From contig CBFFRP010000107.1 of assembly GCA_965644295.1 (NCBI GenBank), positions 1-64,000 of the forward strand: DNA of 64,000 bases, written 5' to 3'. A program made the position numbers and the translations under genes. The DNA is from Paraphysomonas bandaiensis (taxonomy: Eukaryota > Chrysophyceae). How positions within the stretch are numbered: the stretch's first letter is position 1; each line of letters begins with the position of its first letter. The notes under the pieces were generated by a model that saw only the letters and a list, made by a program, of their open reading frames with translations, was not told the origin of the DNA and did not search any database. This document shows, piece by piece, positions 29,089-39,943 of this stretch.

Positions 29089-32000
29089 CTACTCGTTCCC
29101 AACGATCAGACATATCAAATGACGAAACAATTTTCCTTGTAGGGGTTTAGTCAGCACATCAGCCAACATCTCTCCTGTAGGTAAGTACTGAAGCTTCACG
29201 TCTCCCCTATCATGGTGTTCTTCGACTAAAGCCTGCCTTACTCGTAGATATTTCGATCGGTATTTGCCTCCTCCTTTCGTTACGAGACTGAGATTCGACA
29301 AGTTGTCCTGATAAATAACAGGTGGGTCAAGCGCATAGCCCTGCCCACACACAAACTCATGTAATCTCATTGCATTAGACATCATATCAGATAGGCCGAC
29401 CAGCTCGGATTCGGTCGAGTCTTTCGTCACGATTCGTTGCTTAGTTGATCGGCATAGTACTGTGGCCCCTCCAAGCTGTACAACTACGCCCGTATGCCCT
29501 TTTCCGTCTTCGTGGGTGGCGAACGAAGCGTCGATGAAGCTTCTTACCCGCAGCTGCTCTCCAATCTTCAGCTGCAGATCTTGATCCCTTGTGTGCGCAA
29601 GGTATTTCAGCACTCTATTCAACTTCTGCTGATCTCCGATTGTCGGACCCTTCACTCTTGTTGTGAGGTACGCTATACTGAGCAGGATGTCTGGTCTAAC
29701 TCTTATTGACAGATATAGCAATTTGGCCACCACTGAATGGAAATTGGCAGCCTCCTTCCTCCCCAATTTCTGTCCTGCGCCCTCTGCGAACAGTGATGAT
29801 GTCGCTGGAGATGCTGCTCTGCCAGTGACCGCTGCCTCCTCCAGCACTCCGTCTAGGTAAGCCCTCATTGACACCACTGCCCTGTCATCTATCATGCTCA
29901 CATGCATACCTAAATACGACATGTCTTTGTCATCACAGTATTTTACCTCACCATATTGTTTCTTTAGTTGTTCCACCAACCACTCGGTGTCACGCTTGTC
30001 TTGTGATAGCACTAGCAGATCGTCCACGTGTAGTGTTATAGTGCACTGCTTGCCGTTGACAGTCCTATTGAGAACACACTGATCCACCGGGTTAGCCACG
30101 AAACCAATGCTTTCCAGGTAAGCTCTTATCGTGTCATACCAGAGCTTTGCGCTCTGCACGCATCCATATAACGCTTTGTCTAGGCGCACCAATATTTTGC
30201 CTCTTTCATCAACATACGGCTGGATTGTGGGGTCTAGTTTTCTGAGTATTGTGGCCAACATCGGCTCCAATTCCATTATTACCTCTTCGCCTGACATCTC
30301 CGCATTGAGGTATGCACCACCTATATCAATTGTCGATACATGTCTCCCCTCTCTCGCTGCTATTGCTAGGCATGCAAATACTGACTGTATGTCCACAGTG
30401 GGTGACGACGTGTCTGGGTACAGTTTCCGGTCCTGCTGTGCCCCGTTCGCAACCAGCCTCGCCTTGATTTTCTCGAACCTTCCGAGTCCGTCGTATTTCG
30501 TCTTCAAAAACATCAGCGATCGAATTGTTCGTTTGAGTTGAGTCTTTGATAGGTCACTCCGGTGTACTGGAACTATCGCCTTTTTTTCATGCAGCAGCTG
30601 CTTCAGCTCCCGTAATATCGCCAGGTAGGCTTCTTTGCCGTGTTCCTTTAAACCTTTGGTTACGCTTGTGTGATAGGCTCGATACATTACGGGCTTTCTT
30701 CTTGTGCCTGCCGCTATCCTTGCTCCGGCTGATGGTGATGATAGTACTTCGCTTGTATTGTGTGTCATCCCTGTAGTTTCCACCCCTGTAATTTCCGGAT
30801 CGTCGATGTCGTTGGGTGTTGCAGCGCCCGGTTCCTGTTCGCTCGGCCCATCAGCCCGGTCGCCATCATCGTCGACTGGTTCCGTGATTTTTGTTCTCTC
30901 TCTCTCTTCTGTGTGGCCGTGCCCTTCGTCTGTGTCAACTGCTGTCATCTGCCCCTCCTCGTGAGGCTCCTTCGGCTTATCGATCTCGTCATTCTCAGCT
31001 GGTGGCGTGGTATCCTCGATCTCTCGACTCTCATTCTCGCTGGTCGTGACAGGTGAGTGTGACTTGTTGTGCAATGACGATATTCTGTTCACGGCGTCTA
31101 TTACTATTTGTGTGGTCACCATCTTCACCCAGTTGGTCCTACTCACATATTTATTTGTTTTAAGGTTTAAAAATATCCAACTCCCGTTTGCGTTGCCGGA
31201 TGGGTACAGCGCGATACATGGTTCTGTTCTGGCCTGCTCCGCGTTATTGCTCTTGACCTTCGGGTCATAACATTCTACGTAGTCCCCAAAAGCCAGTGAC
31301 AGTTCCTTTTTATAATTGGGTTTCCGACCAGTCAATGCCACTCGCGGTGCTACAGTTGTGCCATTGGTGGATGGCCTCCTCAAGTTCATGCGGCTGTTGG
31401 CGTATCTCACCAGGTCTCTGACGTTGGCATCTGGTAGGTTCCATGGTAGCCCTGAATGTACACTGCGTATTGTCTCTTTGAGTCGCCTAATCTTCGCGTC
31501 GATCTTGTCCAGGTGATCTCCAGCCCCTGCCACGTCAATCTCCATCCCTGTGATTTTGCCTCTCAGGGCCTTGAATCCCGGCTGAGGGTCCAGGTAGGTA
31601 ACTGTCGGTATGTACCCGTAGCTTCTTAACAGGTTTACTTGTTCCTGTAGGGCCAATCCCAACTGATCCGTTGTTTCGTTTTCGAGTGAAGTAACGATGG
31701 TTAGTCCCAATGGTTCCGCTAGTGTGAGCATGAACGATTGCTGTCTCACACTGAAGATGTCTGTGTACAGCATTTGCTCCTTCTGCTGTTCTGCCTTCAG
31801 TTCCGGATCCGCGTATTGCCGGCTGACTTTCTTATTCGTCTGCTTGCCTCTCACCGCTTCGAACGGTCTCCCATATATGTCAAAAGCTCTTCTGATATCA
31901 CTCGGGGTAAGTCGCACCCCTGTAACGTTTCCGTCGCTCACTAGCTGCACAGCATCTCTCTCCGAGTCGAAACCCGAGTTTCGGATCAGGTCTCGTGCTT

Positions 32001-33471
32001 CTCGCGCTCTCGCGACTTCTACTTTCGAATATTGGGCTTCGCGCTCCGCTACAGTCGTTACGTTGACTTTGGCCGTCGCCCAGTCGCGCATGTCGGCCAC
32101 ATACATCTTGTTCTTTCGATAGAAAGTCAAATCACTGTCAGGTAAGTGGACAGTGAAAGACTCTCCCTGCCTATATGTCACTTCATATATGTCTTCTACG
32201 TCCGCCTGACATAGCACGCTTGCCCTTAGCTCATCTGCTGTCTTACAGGTGAAGAATTGGTCTAGCTCGCCTACATTCGGTAGTTCCAGTGCGTGTCCCG
32301 ATAATCCCGCCACGGTGCATCCTTTGGACGCCGGTCTTACATTGTTCAGTAGTCTTGGGTGTACTACCGAGACATCCGCCTGGTTGTCGAGTAATACCTC
32401 GTACCATTGGAATGGCTCGCTTCCTGACGTGAAGGCGTTCAACATTGTTGTCGTGCAGTGCTTGTTTTCTGATTCTTGGCTACTGTCTGGGCATTCGTTC
32501 ATTCTGTGGCCTGGCTCACCGCAGCCCCAACATATGAGCTGCCTTTTTTTCTGACCACGTTTGCTGTTGTGCGACTTCGTGTCGTTCCCTTGTTGCTGCT
32601 CTGGTGTATCATTGCTATCTGCTGATTTCTTGCCTTTGTCAGACTTCGATTTGCTCACGAATGCGGATCCGCCGCCTGCTCTCGTTGCTCTCTTCGGCGT
32701 TAGATATTTTGATGCTTTAGTATATATTTCATTCACATGCGTAGGTGCTGTTTGCGTTCCCATTGTTAGATCGTTGAGATAGCTAGTTTTGAACTCGCCA
32801 TATCTCGTGTCGTCCAGCCCTTCGAAGAAATCCATCGCGATGTCCTCTTCATTCATTTCCGCGTTGTTCATGTCTTTGTAGGCTTCTAATAGATGATCAA
32901 ACCTCTCCTTATAAGTAACTATACTCTCGTATGCTCCCTGTTTAGCGTCTTTGTACCTTTGCCTCGCTTCTGCTCGTACCACTGTACTTACGCTGGAGTT
33001 AGTGGATACTTTGTGGGTTTGTTTGATAGCCAGCCATAGTAGTAGAGGATCCTTAGTCCTGTTCATGAGCTCGTATTCATCTAATAGCTTGACTGCATCC
33101 ATTGATTCGTGGCTCAGATGGTCTACCATGAATGAGTAGAATGCCGATCTATCGTTCCGCATCTTGTCTATTAATCTCCCTCTGGTCTTGGTCTTGTCCT
33201 TCATCAGGTCGAGGTTAACTCCATAGGGGTCGTCTTCCAAATCAAAATCCTCTGGGTTTATCGCATCGGGCTCATAATATTTGTCCAGCTCTACTAGGCG
33301 TGCAAGATCACCGTACTTTTGCATGCCCACCACTACAAGCCTCTGTTTGAATGTGGCGAAGTTCGAGTTGGCACCGTATCTTAAAGTCGGTACATGTTCT
33401 GGTCTATCGGTGCTCGGTTTCTTGCCGAATCTTGCAAATCTTGTTGGCTTGTCGTTCGTTGTCTTCTTCAT
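29089..33471 (-). CDS. Copia gag-pol polyprotein
   Basis: An uninterrupted 1460-aa frame from ATG 33471. Gag covers about 1-330 and ends in a CCHC zinc knuckle (CWGCGEPGHRMNEC, about 314-327). The protease region has LLDNQADVSVVHPRLL (about 360-375), where DNQA replaces the usual D-S/T-G-A. The integrase-like core (about 575-760) has candidate acidic residues in MLYTDIF, VTYLDPQPGF and IRRLKETIRS, but no clear HHCC zinc finger. Reverse transcriptase includes RLVANGAQQDRKLYPDTSSP, STIDIGGAYLNAEMSGEE and catalytic HVDDLLVL (about 1145). RNase H includes SFIDASFATHEDGKGHTG and KDSTESELVGLSD. Integrase before RT is the copia order. The divergent protease and integrase resemble copia lineages of algae and stramenopiles. 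Confidence 0.95.
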   Translation of the reverse strand: MKKTTNDKPTRFARFGKKPSTDRPEHVPTLRYGANSNFATFKQRLVVVGMQKYGDLARLVELDKYYEPDAINPEDFDLEDDPYGVNLDLMKDKTKTRGRLIDKMRNDRSAFYSFMVDHLSHESMDAVKLLDEYELMNRTKDPLLLWLAIKQTHKVSTNSSVSTVVRAEARQRYKDAKQGAYESIVTYKERFDHLLEAYKDMNNAEMNEEDIAMDFFEGLDDTRYGEFKTSYLNDLTMGTQTAPTHVNEIYTKASKYLTPKRATRAGGGSAFVSKSKSDKGKKSADSNDTPEQQQGNDTKSHNSKRGQKKRQLICWGCGEPGHRMNECPDSSQESENKHCTTTMLNAFTSGSEPFQWYEVLLDNQADVSVVHPRLLNNVRPASKGCTVAGLSGHALELPNVGELDQFFTCKTADELRASVLCQADVEDIYEVTYRQGESFTVHLPDSDLTFYRKNKMYVADMRDWATAKVNVTTVAEREAQYSKVEVARAREARDLIRNSGFDSERDAVQLVSDGNVTGVRLTPSDIRRAFDIYGRPFEAVRGKQTNKKVSRQYADPELKAEQQKEQMLYTDIFSVRQQSFMLTLAEPLGLTIVTSLENETTDQLGLALQEQVNLLRSYGYIPTVTYLDPQPGFKALRGKITGMEIDVAGAGDHLDKIDAKIRRLKETIRSVHSGLPWNLPDANVRDLVRYANSRMNLRRPSTNGTTVAPRVALTGRKPNYKKELSLAFGDYVECYDPKVKSNNAEQARTEPCIALYPSGNANGSWIFLNLKTNKYVSRTNWVKMVTTQIVIDAVNRISSLHNKSHSPVTTSENESREIEDTTPPAENDEIDKPKEPHEEGQMTAVDTDEGHGHTEERERTKITEPVDDDGDRADGPSEQEPGAATPNDIDDPEITGVETTGMTHNTSEVLSSPSAGARIAAGTRRKPVMYRAYHTSVTKGLKEHGKEAYLAILRELKQLLHEKKAIVPVHRSDLSKTQLKRTIRSLMFLKTKYDGLGRFEKIKARLVANGAQQDRKLYPDTSSPTVDIQSVFACLAIAAREGRHVSTIDIGGAYLNAEMSGEEVIMELEPMLATILRKLDPTIQPYVDERGKILVRLDKALYGCVQSAKLWYDTIRAYLESIGFVANPVDQCVLNRTVNGKQCTITLHVDDLLVLSQDKRDTEWLVEQLKKQYGEVKYCDDKDMSYLGMHVSMIDDRAVVSMRAYLDGVLEEAAVTGRAASPATSSLFAEGAGQKLGRKEAANFHSVVAKLLYLSIRVRPDILLSIAYLTTRVKGPTIGDQQKLNRVLKYLAHTRDQDLQLKIGEQLRVRSFIDASFATHEDGKGHTGVVVQLGGATVLCRSTKQRIVTKDSTESELVGLSDMMSNAMRLHEFVCGQGYALDPPVIYQDNLSNLSLVTKGGGKYRSKYLRVRQALVEEHHDRGDVKLQYLPTGEMLADVLTKPLQGKLFRHLICLIVGNE

Positions 33472-33494
33472 AATTTCCTCTTAATGAGAAGTTC

Positions 33495-34395
33495 TCTCTC
33501 TCCTCATGAGGAGCACACACCACTATACACCACTATGACCACACACTGTTGATAGTCCTCACTCGTGTCTGTGAGTAGAGGCAGCAGCAGAGCCTCTGAA
33601 TCATGTACTCATATATGCATATATCCACATCACGTTCACTTCGAAGTCACTCAGAGATATACTGCATATACGTACACGTATACCTATGTATACCATATAC
33701 ATATGTATGTATGTATGTATGTATGTATGCGTAGAGGAATGAGAGGATGTTCTTTTCAGTTTAGTACTTGAAGTGACTGTATAAGATATGCATAGGGCAC
33801 ATAGAGGTGTATGGTGTTATATTATGCAGTGTGTAGTGTACGGCTGTAGAATAGAGGCATAATTTCCTCTTACGCAGAGAAAAATACGGTACTCGGTCGA
33901 ATGTCACGGATGTTACAAATCAATAAACGGACGGAATACCCCCGTTGCTTTCACACAGTCTACACTACAGGTAGTCAAAGCAAGGTTCTCTTTATAGTTT
34001 ACTACAGAACTTCTCAGTAAGAGGAAATTATGCCTCTATTCTACAGCCGTACACTACACACTGCATAATATAACACCATACACCTCTATGTGCCCTATGC
34101 ATATCTTATACAGTCACTTCAAGTACTAAACTGAAAAGAACATCCTCTCATTCCTCTACGCATACATACATACATACATACATACATATGTATATGGTAT
34201 ACATAGGTATACGTGTACGTATATGCAGTATATCTCTGAGTGACTTCGAAGTGAACGTGATGTGGATATATGCATATATGAGTACATGATTCAGAGGCTC
34301 TGCTGCTGCCTCTACTCACAGACACGAGTGAGGACTATCAACAGTGTGTGGTCATAGTGGTGTATAGTGGTGTGTGCTCCTCATGAGGAGAGAGA
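33495..34395. repeat. Large palindrome: 378-bp inverted arms around a 145-bp centre
   Basis: 33495-33872 is the exact inverted copy of 34018-34395 (paired coordinates sum to 67890). The spacer 33873-34017 is the outer-facing half of the right LTR. Each arm consists of LTR half (144 bp) plus 234 bp of flanking genomic DNA including the CATA tract. A 68-codon chance frame therefore appears twice, at 33565-33771 and, inverted, at 34119-34325. The inversion boundary lies at TAAGAGGAAATTATG, which also occurs just upstream of and including the gag ATG. Confidence 0.93.
33873..34162 (-). repeat. LTR (5' LTR of the copia element)
   Basis: Direct copy of 28785-29074. Its right half (34018-34162) is also part of the palindrome, whose left arm carries an inverted duplicate of that half at 33729-33872. 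Confidence 0.88.
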
Positions 34396-35239
34396 CTCGT
34401 ATGATCATATGAATAATACCGCAGCAGATACACACACTTACATACAGAACCCCCACACACACATACATGCATAGACCGCATGGAGCACCCTGAATAGCCA
34501 TATAACTGAACCAGAAGCGTTCACCACTAATGCGCTCCTGAGTATGTTATTTTATATGGCGTATCTGCATGAATGGTGCTGTGGAATCATATGTATCCGT
34601 TAGAAGACTGTGGCGCTGTTGCTCATGCAGCTGGTGGTGATTATCCATATCATCCATACTGCATCATCTCATTATGATCTGGTGTGTGCTGTATATTCGA
34701 AAGAGGTTACATGTATATATAAGGTAAAGGTGCTGTGTAGGCAAGAGATGTTTTGATGAAACCAATTCTACTTCCATCGCATTGAATAGGGCCAATAAGA
34801 TATCTCTGTTGTAACGGTGGCGACATGCTACAGTGTATAGAATACGTTTCCTATTCGAAATAGTTTCCTCATTGCAGTGTATGTCTTTGTAGATATGTTA
34901 CTAGGAAGTAACCTGTGTAATATACTTTGTGTGATTTCATTCTTGGGCATGAGCCTGCCTTGCCATGAGTTTCCTTGTCCTTTGGATTCCCCCTGGCTGA
35001 TCACATCAACTTTTGACATTTGGATGATGAAATAACTTAACTAAACTGTAACCTTGCTCTACTTGTAAACCTTAACCTTGCTTCGTTGTACATTTAACAT
35101 ATCAGTGATAATGAACATTTAACGCCCCTGCCCAATGTTCGAACTCAATATCGAACAACTGGAAGCACATGAACCAACGCTGACCTTGTTTGATATGACC
35201 AAATGACTAACTAGTCAAGCTAGTTAGACGTCTATCTGG
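34396..35239. other. Gene-free spacer
   Basis: No supported coding frame. It contains the inverted partner of the short GCAAGGTTAAGG repeat found at 27478-27520. Confidence 0.5.
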
Positions 35240-35518
35240 TACTAACTCCATTATCCTACTATTTACGCTACGGAGGATGGTTGTGCAACCACCTCCGCTC
35301 TATAGCTCAAAGCAAACGCCGTGAGCAAGCCGAATGTTGATATACCTGACATCTGCTAACTTCAGTTTTTTTGAGTCCTTAAGGTGATTATCCCGGATGC
35401 TTGACTTCAGCAGGCAGCTCAATACCCTGGCTCCCCTTCAGGTGGGCCCTGTCCCGCATGCCCTTGAGGTGGGCCCATTTCCGGATGCCTGTTTATTCGT
35501 CAAGGCCCAAACACGTCT
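35240..35518 (+). repeat. Dispersed repeat family R1, copy 2
   Basis: Shares with copies 1 and 3 the ordered blocks CCTACTAT, CAAAGCAAACG.CGTGAGCAAGC, TTGATATACCTGACATCTGC, CCGGATGCTTGACTTCAGCA and CGGATGCCTGTTTATTCGTC. It has an internal partial duplication (AGGTGGGCCC twice). Confidence 0.75.
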
Positions 35519-36220
35519 ACACAAGTGACACTTATTAGTGTCCCTTGTACCAAACAAGCATTCGCCTATGAGTTGGCAGAACAATACCTAAGTAAGTAGG
35601 CGATCATGGTACAGCGAGGAAATATGATACGAGGGAAATATTATTCAACCTAGTCAAATTGGTTGAATTACCTAGTCACGCTATTTTTGGTGGAATAACC
35701 TAGTCAAAGTAATAAATGACTCAACCTAGTCAACTTTGGTATTCAACCTAGTCGTTCTTATATCCATTGATTACACACTGTGACTGTCTAAGATACCATC
35801 TCACACCACACAATATATTAGTGGCTTACAGAGCATCAAAACAAACACTCAAACATTACAATAAGCTCATATATACATATCTACATAACACAGATGTACG
35901 TGTATGTCTATCTAGCCTATCTGTAGCATGTATGCATATAGCGATGGTCCCTGTGAGTGTTATGGGGAGGAGGGTCCATGAAGCTGTGGGCATAACTCAC
36001 TCTATGATCCGCAGGACATCTTGAGATCTTCATATGCTGGGAGTGATGGCGCTCATCTTCCTTCACTTCAGCACTGAATGAATGACTTCGATTGCTGCAT
36101 TGGCTTTCAGGGGTGCATAAATCCCTATTTTTAGTCCAACGGAAAAAAAAGGAGGTTTTCAGAAAACAAACTTCTAAAAGCAGCATCATTGAAGTGGACT
36201 GTAGAGCAGCATCAGAACAT

Positions 36221-38404
36221 CAGCATCATGAGTGTGTCATCAGTCTTACAGCATCATGAGTGTGTCATCAGTCTTACAGCATCATGAGTGTGTCATCAGT
36301 CTTACAGCATCATGAGTGTGTCATCAGTCTTACAGTATCATGAGTGTGTCATCAGTCTTACAGTATCATGAGTGTGTCATCAGTCTTACAGCATCATGAG
36401 TGTGTCATCAGTCTTACAGTATCATGAGTGTGTCATCAGTCTTACAGTATCATGAGTGTGTCATCAGTCTTACAGCATCATGAGTGTGTCATCAGTCTTA
36501 CAGTATCATGAGTGTGTCATCAGTCTTACAGCATCATGAGTGTGTCATCAGTCTTACAGTATCATGAGTGTGTCATCAGTCTTACAGCATCATGAGTGTG
36601 TCATCAGTCTTACAGCATCATGAGTGTGTCATCAGTCTTACAGCATCATGAGTGTGTCATCAGTCTTACAGTATCATGAGTGTGTCATCAGTCTTACAGT
36701 ATCATGAGTGTGTCATCAGTCTTACAGCATCATGAGTGTGTCATCAGTCTTACAGTATCATGAGTGTGTCATCAGTCTTACAGCATCATGAGTGTGTCAT
36801 CAGTCTTACAGTATCATGAGTGTGTCATCAGTCTTACAGTATCATGAGTGTGTCATCAGTCTTACAGTATCATGAGTGTGTCATCAGCCTTACAGTATCA
36901 TGAGTGTGTCATCCGTCTTACAGTATCATGAGTGTGTCATCAGTCTTACAGTATCATGAGTGTGTCATCAGTCTTACAGCATCATGAGTGTGTCATCAGT
37001 CTTACAGCATCATGAGTGTGTCATCAGTCTTACAGCATCATGAGTGTGTCATCAGTCTTACAGCATCATGAGTGTGTCATCAGTCTTACAGTATCATGAG
37101 TGTGTCATCAGTCTTACAGCATCATGAGTGTGTCATCAGTCTTACAGCATCATGAGTGTGTCATCAGTCTTACAGTATCATGAGTGTGTCATCAGTCTTA
37201 CAGCATCATGAGTGTGTCATCAGTCTTACAGTATCATGAGTGTGTCATCAGTCTTACAGTATCATGAGTGTGTCATCAGTCTTACAGTATCATGAGTGTG
37301 TCATCAGTCTTACAGTATCATGAGTGTGTCATCCGTCTTACTGTATCATGAGTGTGTCATCAGTCTTACAGTATCATGAGTGTGTCATCAGTCTTACAGC
37401 ATCATGAGTGTGTCATCAGTCTTACAGTATCATGAGTGTGTCATCAGTCTTACAGCATCATGAGTGTGTCATCAGTCTTACAGCATCATGAGTGTGTCAT
37501 CAGTCTTACAGTATCATGAGTGTGTCATCAGTCTTACAGCATCATGAGTGTGTCATCAGTCTTACAGCATCATGAGTGTGTCATCAGTCTTACAGCATCA
37601 TGAGTGTGTCATCAGTCTTACAGTATCATGAGTGTGTCATCAGTCTTACAGTATCATGAGTGTGTCATCAGTCTTACAGCATCATGAGTGTGTCATCAGT
37701 CTTACAGTATCATGAGTGTGTCATCAGTCTTACAGCATCATGAGTGTGTCATCAGTCTTACAGTATCATGAGTGTGTCATCAGTCTTACAGTATCATGAG
37801 TGTGTCATCAGTCTTACAGTATCATGAGTGTGTCATCAGTCTTACAGTATCATGAGTGTGTCATCCGTCTTACAGTATCATGAGTGTGTCATCAGTCTTA
37901 CAGTATCATGAGTGTGTCATCAGTCTTACAGCATCATGAGTGTGTCATCAGTCTTACAGCATCATGAGTGTGTCATCAGTCTTACAGCATCATGAGTGTG
38001 TCATCAGTCTTACAGCATCATGAGTGTGTCATCAGTCTTACAGTATCATGAGTGTGTCATCAGTCTTACAGCATCATGAGTGTGTCATCAGTCTTACAGC
38101 ATCATGAGTGTGTCATCAGTCTTACAGTATCATGAGTGTGTCATCAGTCTTACAGCATCATGAGTGTGTCATCAGTCTTACAGTATCATGAGTGTGTCAT
38201 CAGTCTTACAGTATCATGAGTGTGTCATCAGTCTTACAGTATCATGAGTGTGTCATCCGTCTTACTGTATCATGAGTGTGTCATCAGTCTTACAGTATCA
38301 TGAGTGTGTCATCAGTCTTACAGCATCATGAGTGTGTCATCAGTCTTACAGCATCATGAGTGTGTCATCAGTCTTACAGTATCATGAGTGTGTCATCAGT
38401 CTCA
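36221..38404. repeat. 28-bp minisatellite, 78 units, with higher-order repeat
   Basis: 78 head-to-tail copies of CAGYATCATGAGTGTGTCATCAGTCTTA in exact 28-bp register. Units are of two main types by one base (CAGC or CAGT). Rare variants (ATCCGTC at 36911, 37331, 37863 and 38255; CTGT instead of CAGT after the second and fourth) divide the array into blocks A-B-C-D. A matches C and B matches D in their C/T order, apart from one extra or missing unit. So a ~33-unit (about 0.92-0.95 kb) segment was duplicated. 28 is not divisible by 3 and the array has no long frame. Confidence 0.97.
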
Positions 38405-39000
38405 CTGTATTAAAGGTACCACAGCATATATATGCTGTAAGGGAGGAAGCTTACAAAATCAAGAGCGAAACCTATATTATTATCGTTCTTGTCTACAACT
38501 GCCCGCGCTGTGGGTACTAGCAGCTATTGATCCTACCTCTAGTGAGGTATGTGCAATAGATATGTACTCTGCATTTATATATTACAATATATTTTGCGTT
38601 CTTGTGACTGTTAATCATTGTATGACACAATACTTTTTACAATCTTGTGAGTGCTAATCATTGTATGACAGACATCACAGTATAATATTATGTATGTTGT
38701 ACGGGAGATCCCTTAATAATCAAGTGCAAACCCAATATCGCTTGTGAGGTATGTAAAATACATTTATAACTCTCTACATATCTTAATTATGTGCTCAGGG
38801 AACATTGATGTGAAGCACATGTTGATCTCCATCAAGACTCACAATGCAGCGAGGTCCCTCATCAACGGTGAACCCACCGATGTCATGGCCCTTGGGAAGC
38901 TATGGAATTGCACCGGACATGGTCACCAATTTCTCATTGGAATGCAACGTTATAATGTTATGTATTGCATGTATACAATATCTACATTTATCAATTGATG
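38405..39000 (+). other. Possible cargo exons inside element T
   Basis: After the minisatellite there are three stretches of balanced codon use: about 38430-38550 (translating to GGSLQNQERNLYYYR...AAIDPTSSE before GTATGT), a diverged copy of its start at about 38700-38748 (GRSLNNQVQTQYRL before GTATGT) and about 38797-38940 (SGNIDVKHMLISIKTHNAAR, SLINGEPTDVMALGKLWNCT). Donor-like GTATGT follows the first two. No family was recognised; this may be a captured or decayed gene. Confidence 0.3.
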
Positions 39001-39205
39001 GATAGAGTATGCTCCCATGTTTGAATGAAAATTTTTATTTTTGACTAGGTGAATACCATAAAACCTAGTCATTGTAAACTGAAAATATGAATTATTAAAT
39101 GACTAGGTTTTTCAACCGCTTGACTAGGTTTTTACACCAATTTTGGTGTGACTAGGAAATTACACCAATTTGACTAGGTTCAATAATAGATCCCATGATA
39201 CGAAG

Positions 39206-39943
39206 GATTATCCGAATCTACCATTTTTCCCACAACAATGTCGAACATGCTCTTTTCGTGGTGTTCTGGGGGATAAGTACCGGAAACTAACAATAAACAA
39301 TATATAGTATACAGTCAGCAGATGTTGTTCTGTCCACTCATAGCCAAATGCTTGTGTGGAGATACTATATCTCTAATATTCTTAATTCTTTTTTTTTGCA
39401 TATACCAAGTACCAGTAAATGCCATTACCATTAACGGTTACCACGCCCTGTAACATAATACTCAACTTCTCACTTCATTTATTAAAGTTTGCTACATTTA
39501 TATTCTCTCTACTTTCTACTCACATTCAATATTATCAGATCTTACACCATGCACGATCTCATACAGTAAAAGTATTCTAGTTTTTCTAATTAATTCTTCA
39601 TGTACTACAATTTTCAACTTCTATATTTTTAAACTAACGATCATACTTCTAATACTTTAACGTACAGCTTTTATGTGTTAACAACCCCATTCCAACAGTG
39701 TGACCATAGTGTAGGCTCGGTGGTACACCCATAAACACCACGAATTTGCACTGACTCTAGGCAGTCATCCACCCTCCCACACGTTCATCTTGGCTGACCA
39801 CATAGATCGCGCAGATTCTGTAAAGCAAAGCTCAACATTGGTGGTTGCCTATCCATCAGTTATGACTCGTGGTCTGAAGATTCTATCTACAGCTTTGAAT
39901 TGAGAGGGAGGATACGATCCCCTACTCAAATATATCAAGCACT
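39206..39943. other. Spacer with a hAT-B end relic
   Basis: 39419-39450 (ATGCCATTACCATTAACGGTTACCACGCCCTG, split by a few changes from the hAT-B end) is a solo transposon tip. The rest is AT-rich 3' flank without a gene. Confidence 0.5.

Larger units (their letters stand above)
28785..34162 (-). mobile_element. Ty1/copia-type LTR retrotransposon with rearranged 5' side
   Basis: A single intact gag-pol ORF (29089-33471) lies between two apparently identical ~290-bp direct repeats (28785-29074 and 33873-34162). On the minus strand the internal region ends in a short purine run (CAGGGG) directly before the LTR, a candidate polypurine tract. Possible 5-bp CATAC target duplications exist, but they are not diagnostic inside a CATA repeat. 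Between the ORF start and the right LTR lies an inverted copy of LTR plus flank (33495-33872), so the normal leader and primer-binding site are not recognisable. Identical LTRs and an open ORF suggest recent insertion. Confidence 0.93.
35621..39205. mobile_element. Non-autonomous DNA element with CCTAGTCA-rich inverted ends (family T)
   Basis: The left end (35621-35765) and right end (39045-39205) are long imperfect inverted repeats. Both contain ATTATTSAACCTAGTCAAATTGG, then a second and third CCTAGTCA box, and an outermost GTATCAT/ATGATAC word. In total CCTAGTCA or TGACTAGG occurs about five times at each end. Inside are the 28-bp minisatellite and a few possible exons, but no transposase. 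A second, incomplete copy lies at 49928-50490. Superfamily is undetermined and no TSD could be recognised; boundaries are approximate. Confidence 0.72.

Noticed and set aside
29494-33484. Numerous plus-strand frames of 60-140 codons
   Set aside because: They are antisense shadows of the copia gag-pol ORF.
33565-34325. Duplicated 68-aa gene pair in opposite orientation
   Set aside because: The frames are identical because they lie in the two arms of the palindrome. They consist of simple repeats and LTR-flank sequence without family similarity.
36221-38404. CRISPR array
   Set aside because: The 28-bp repeats are directly contiguous with no unique spacers, and the context is eukaryotic; it is a minisatellite.
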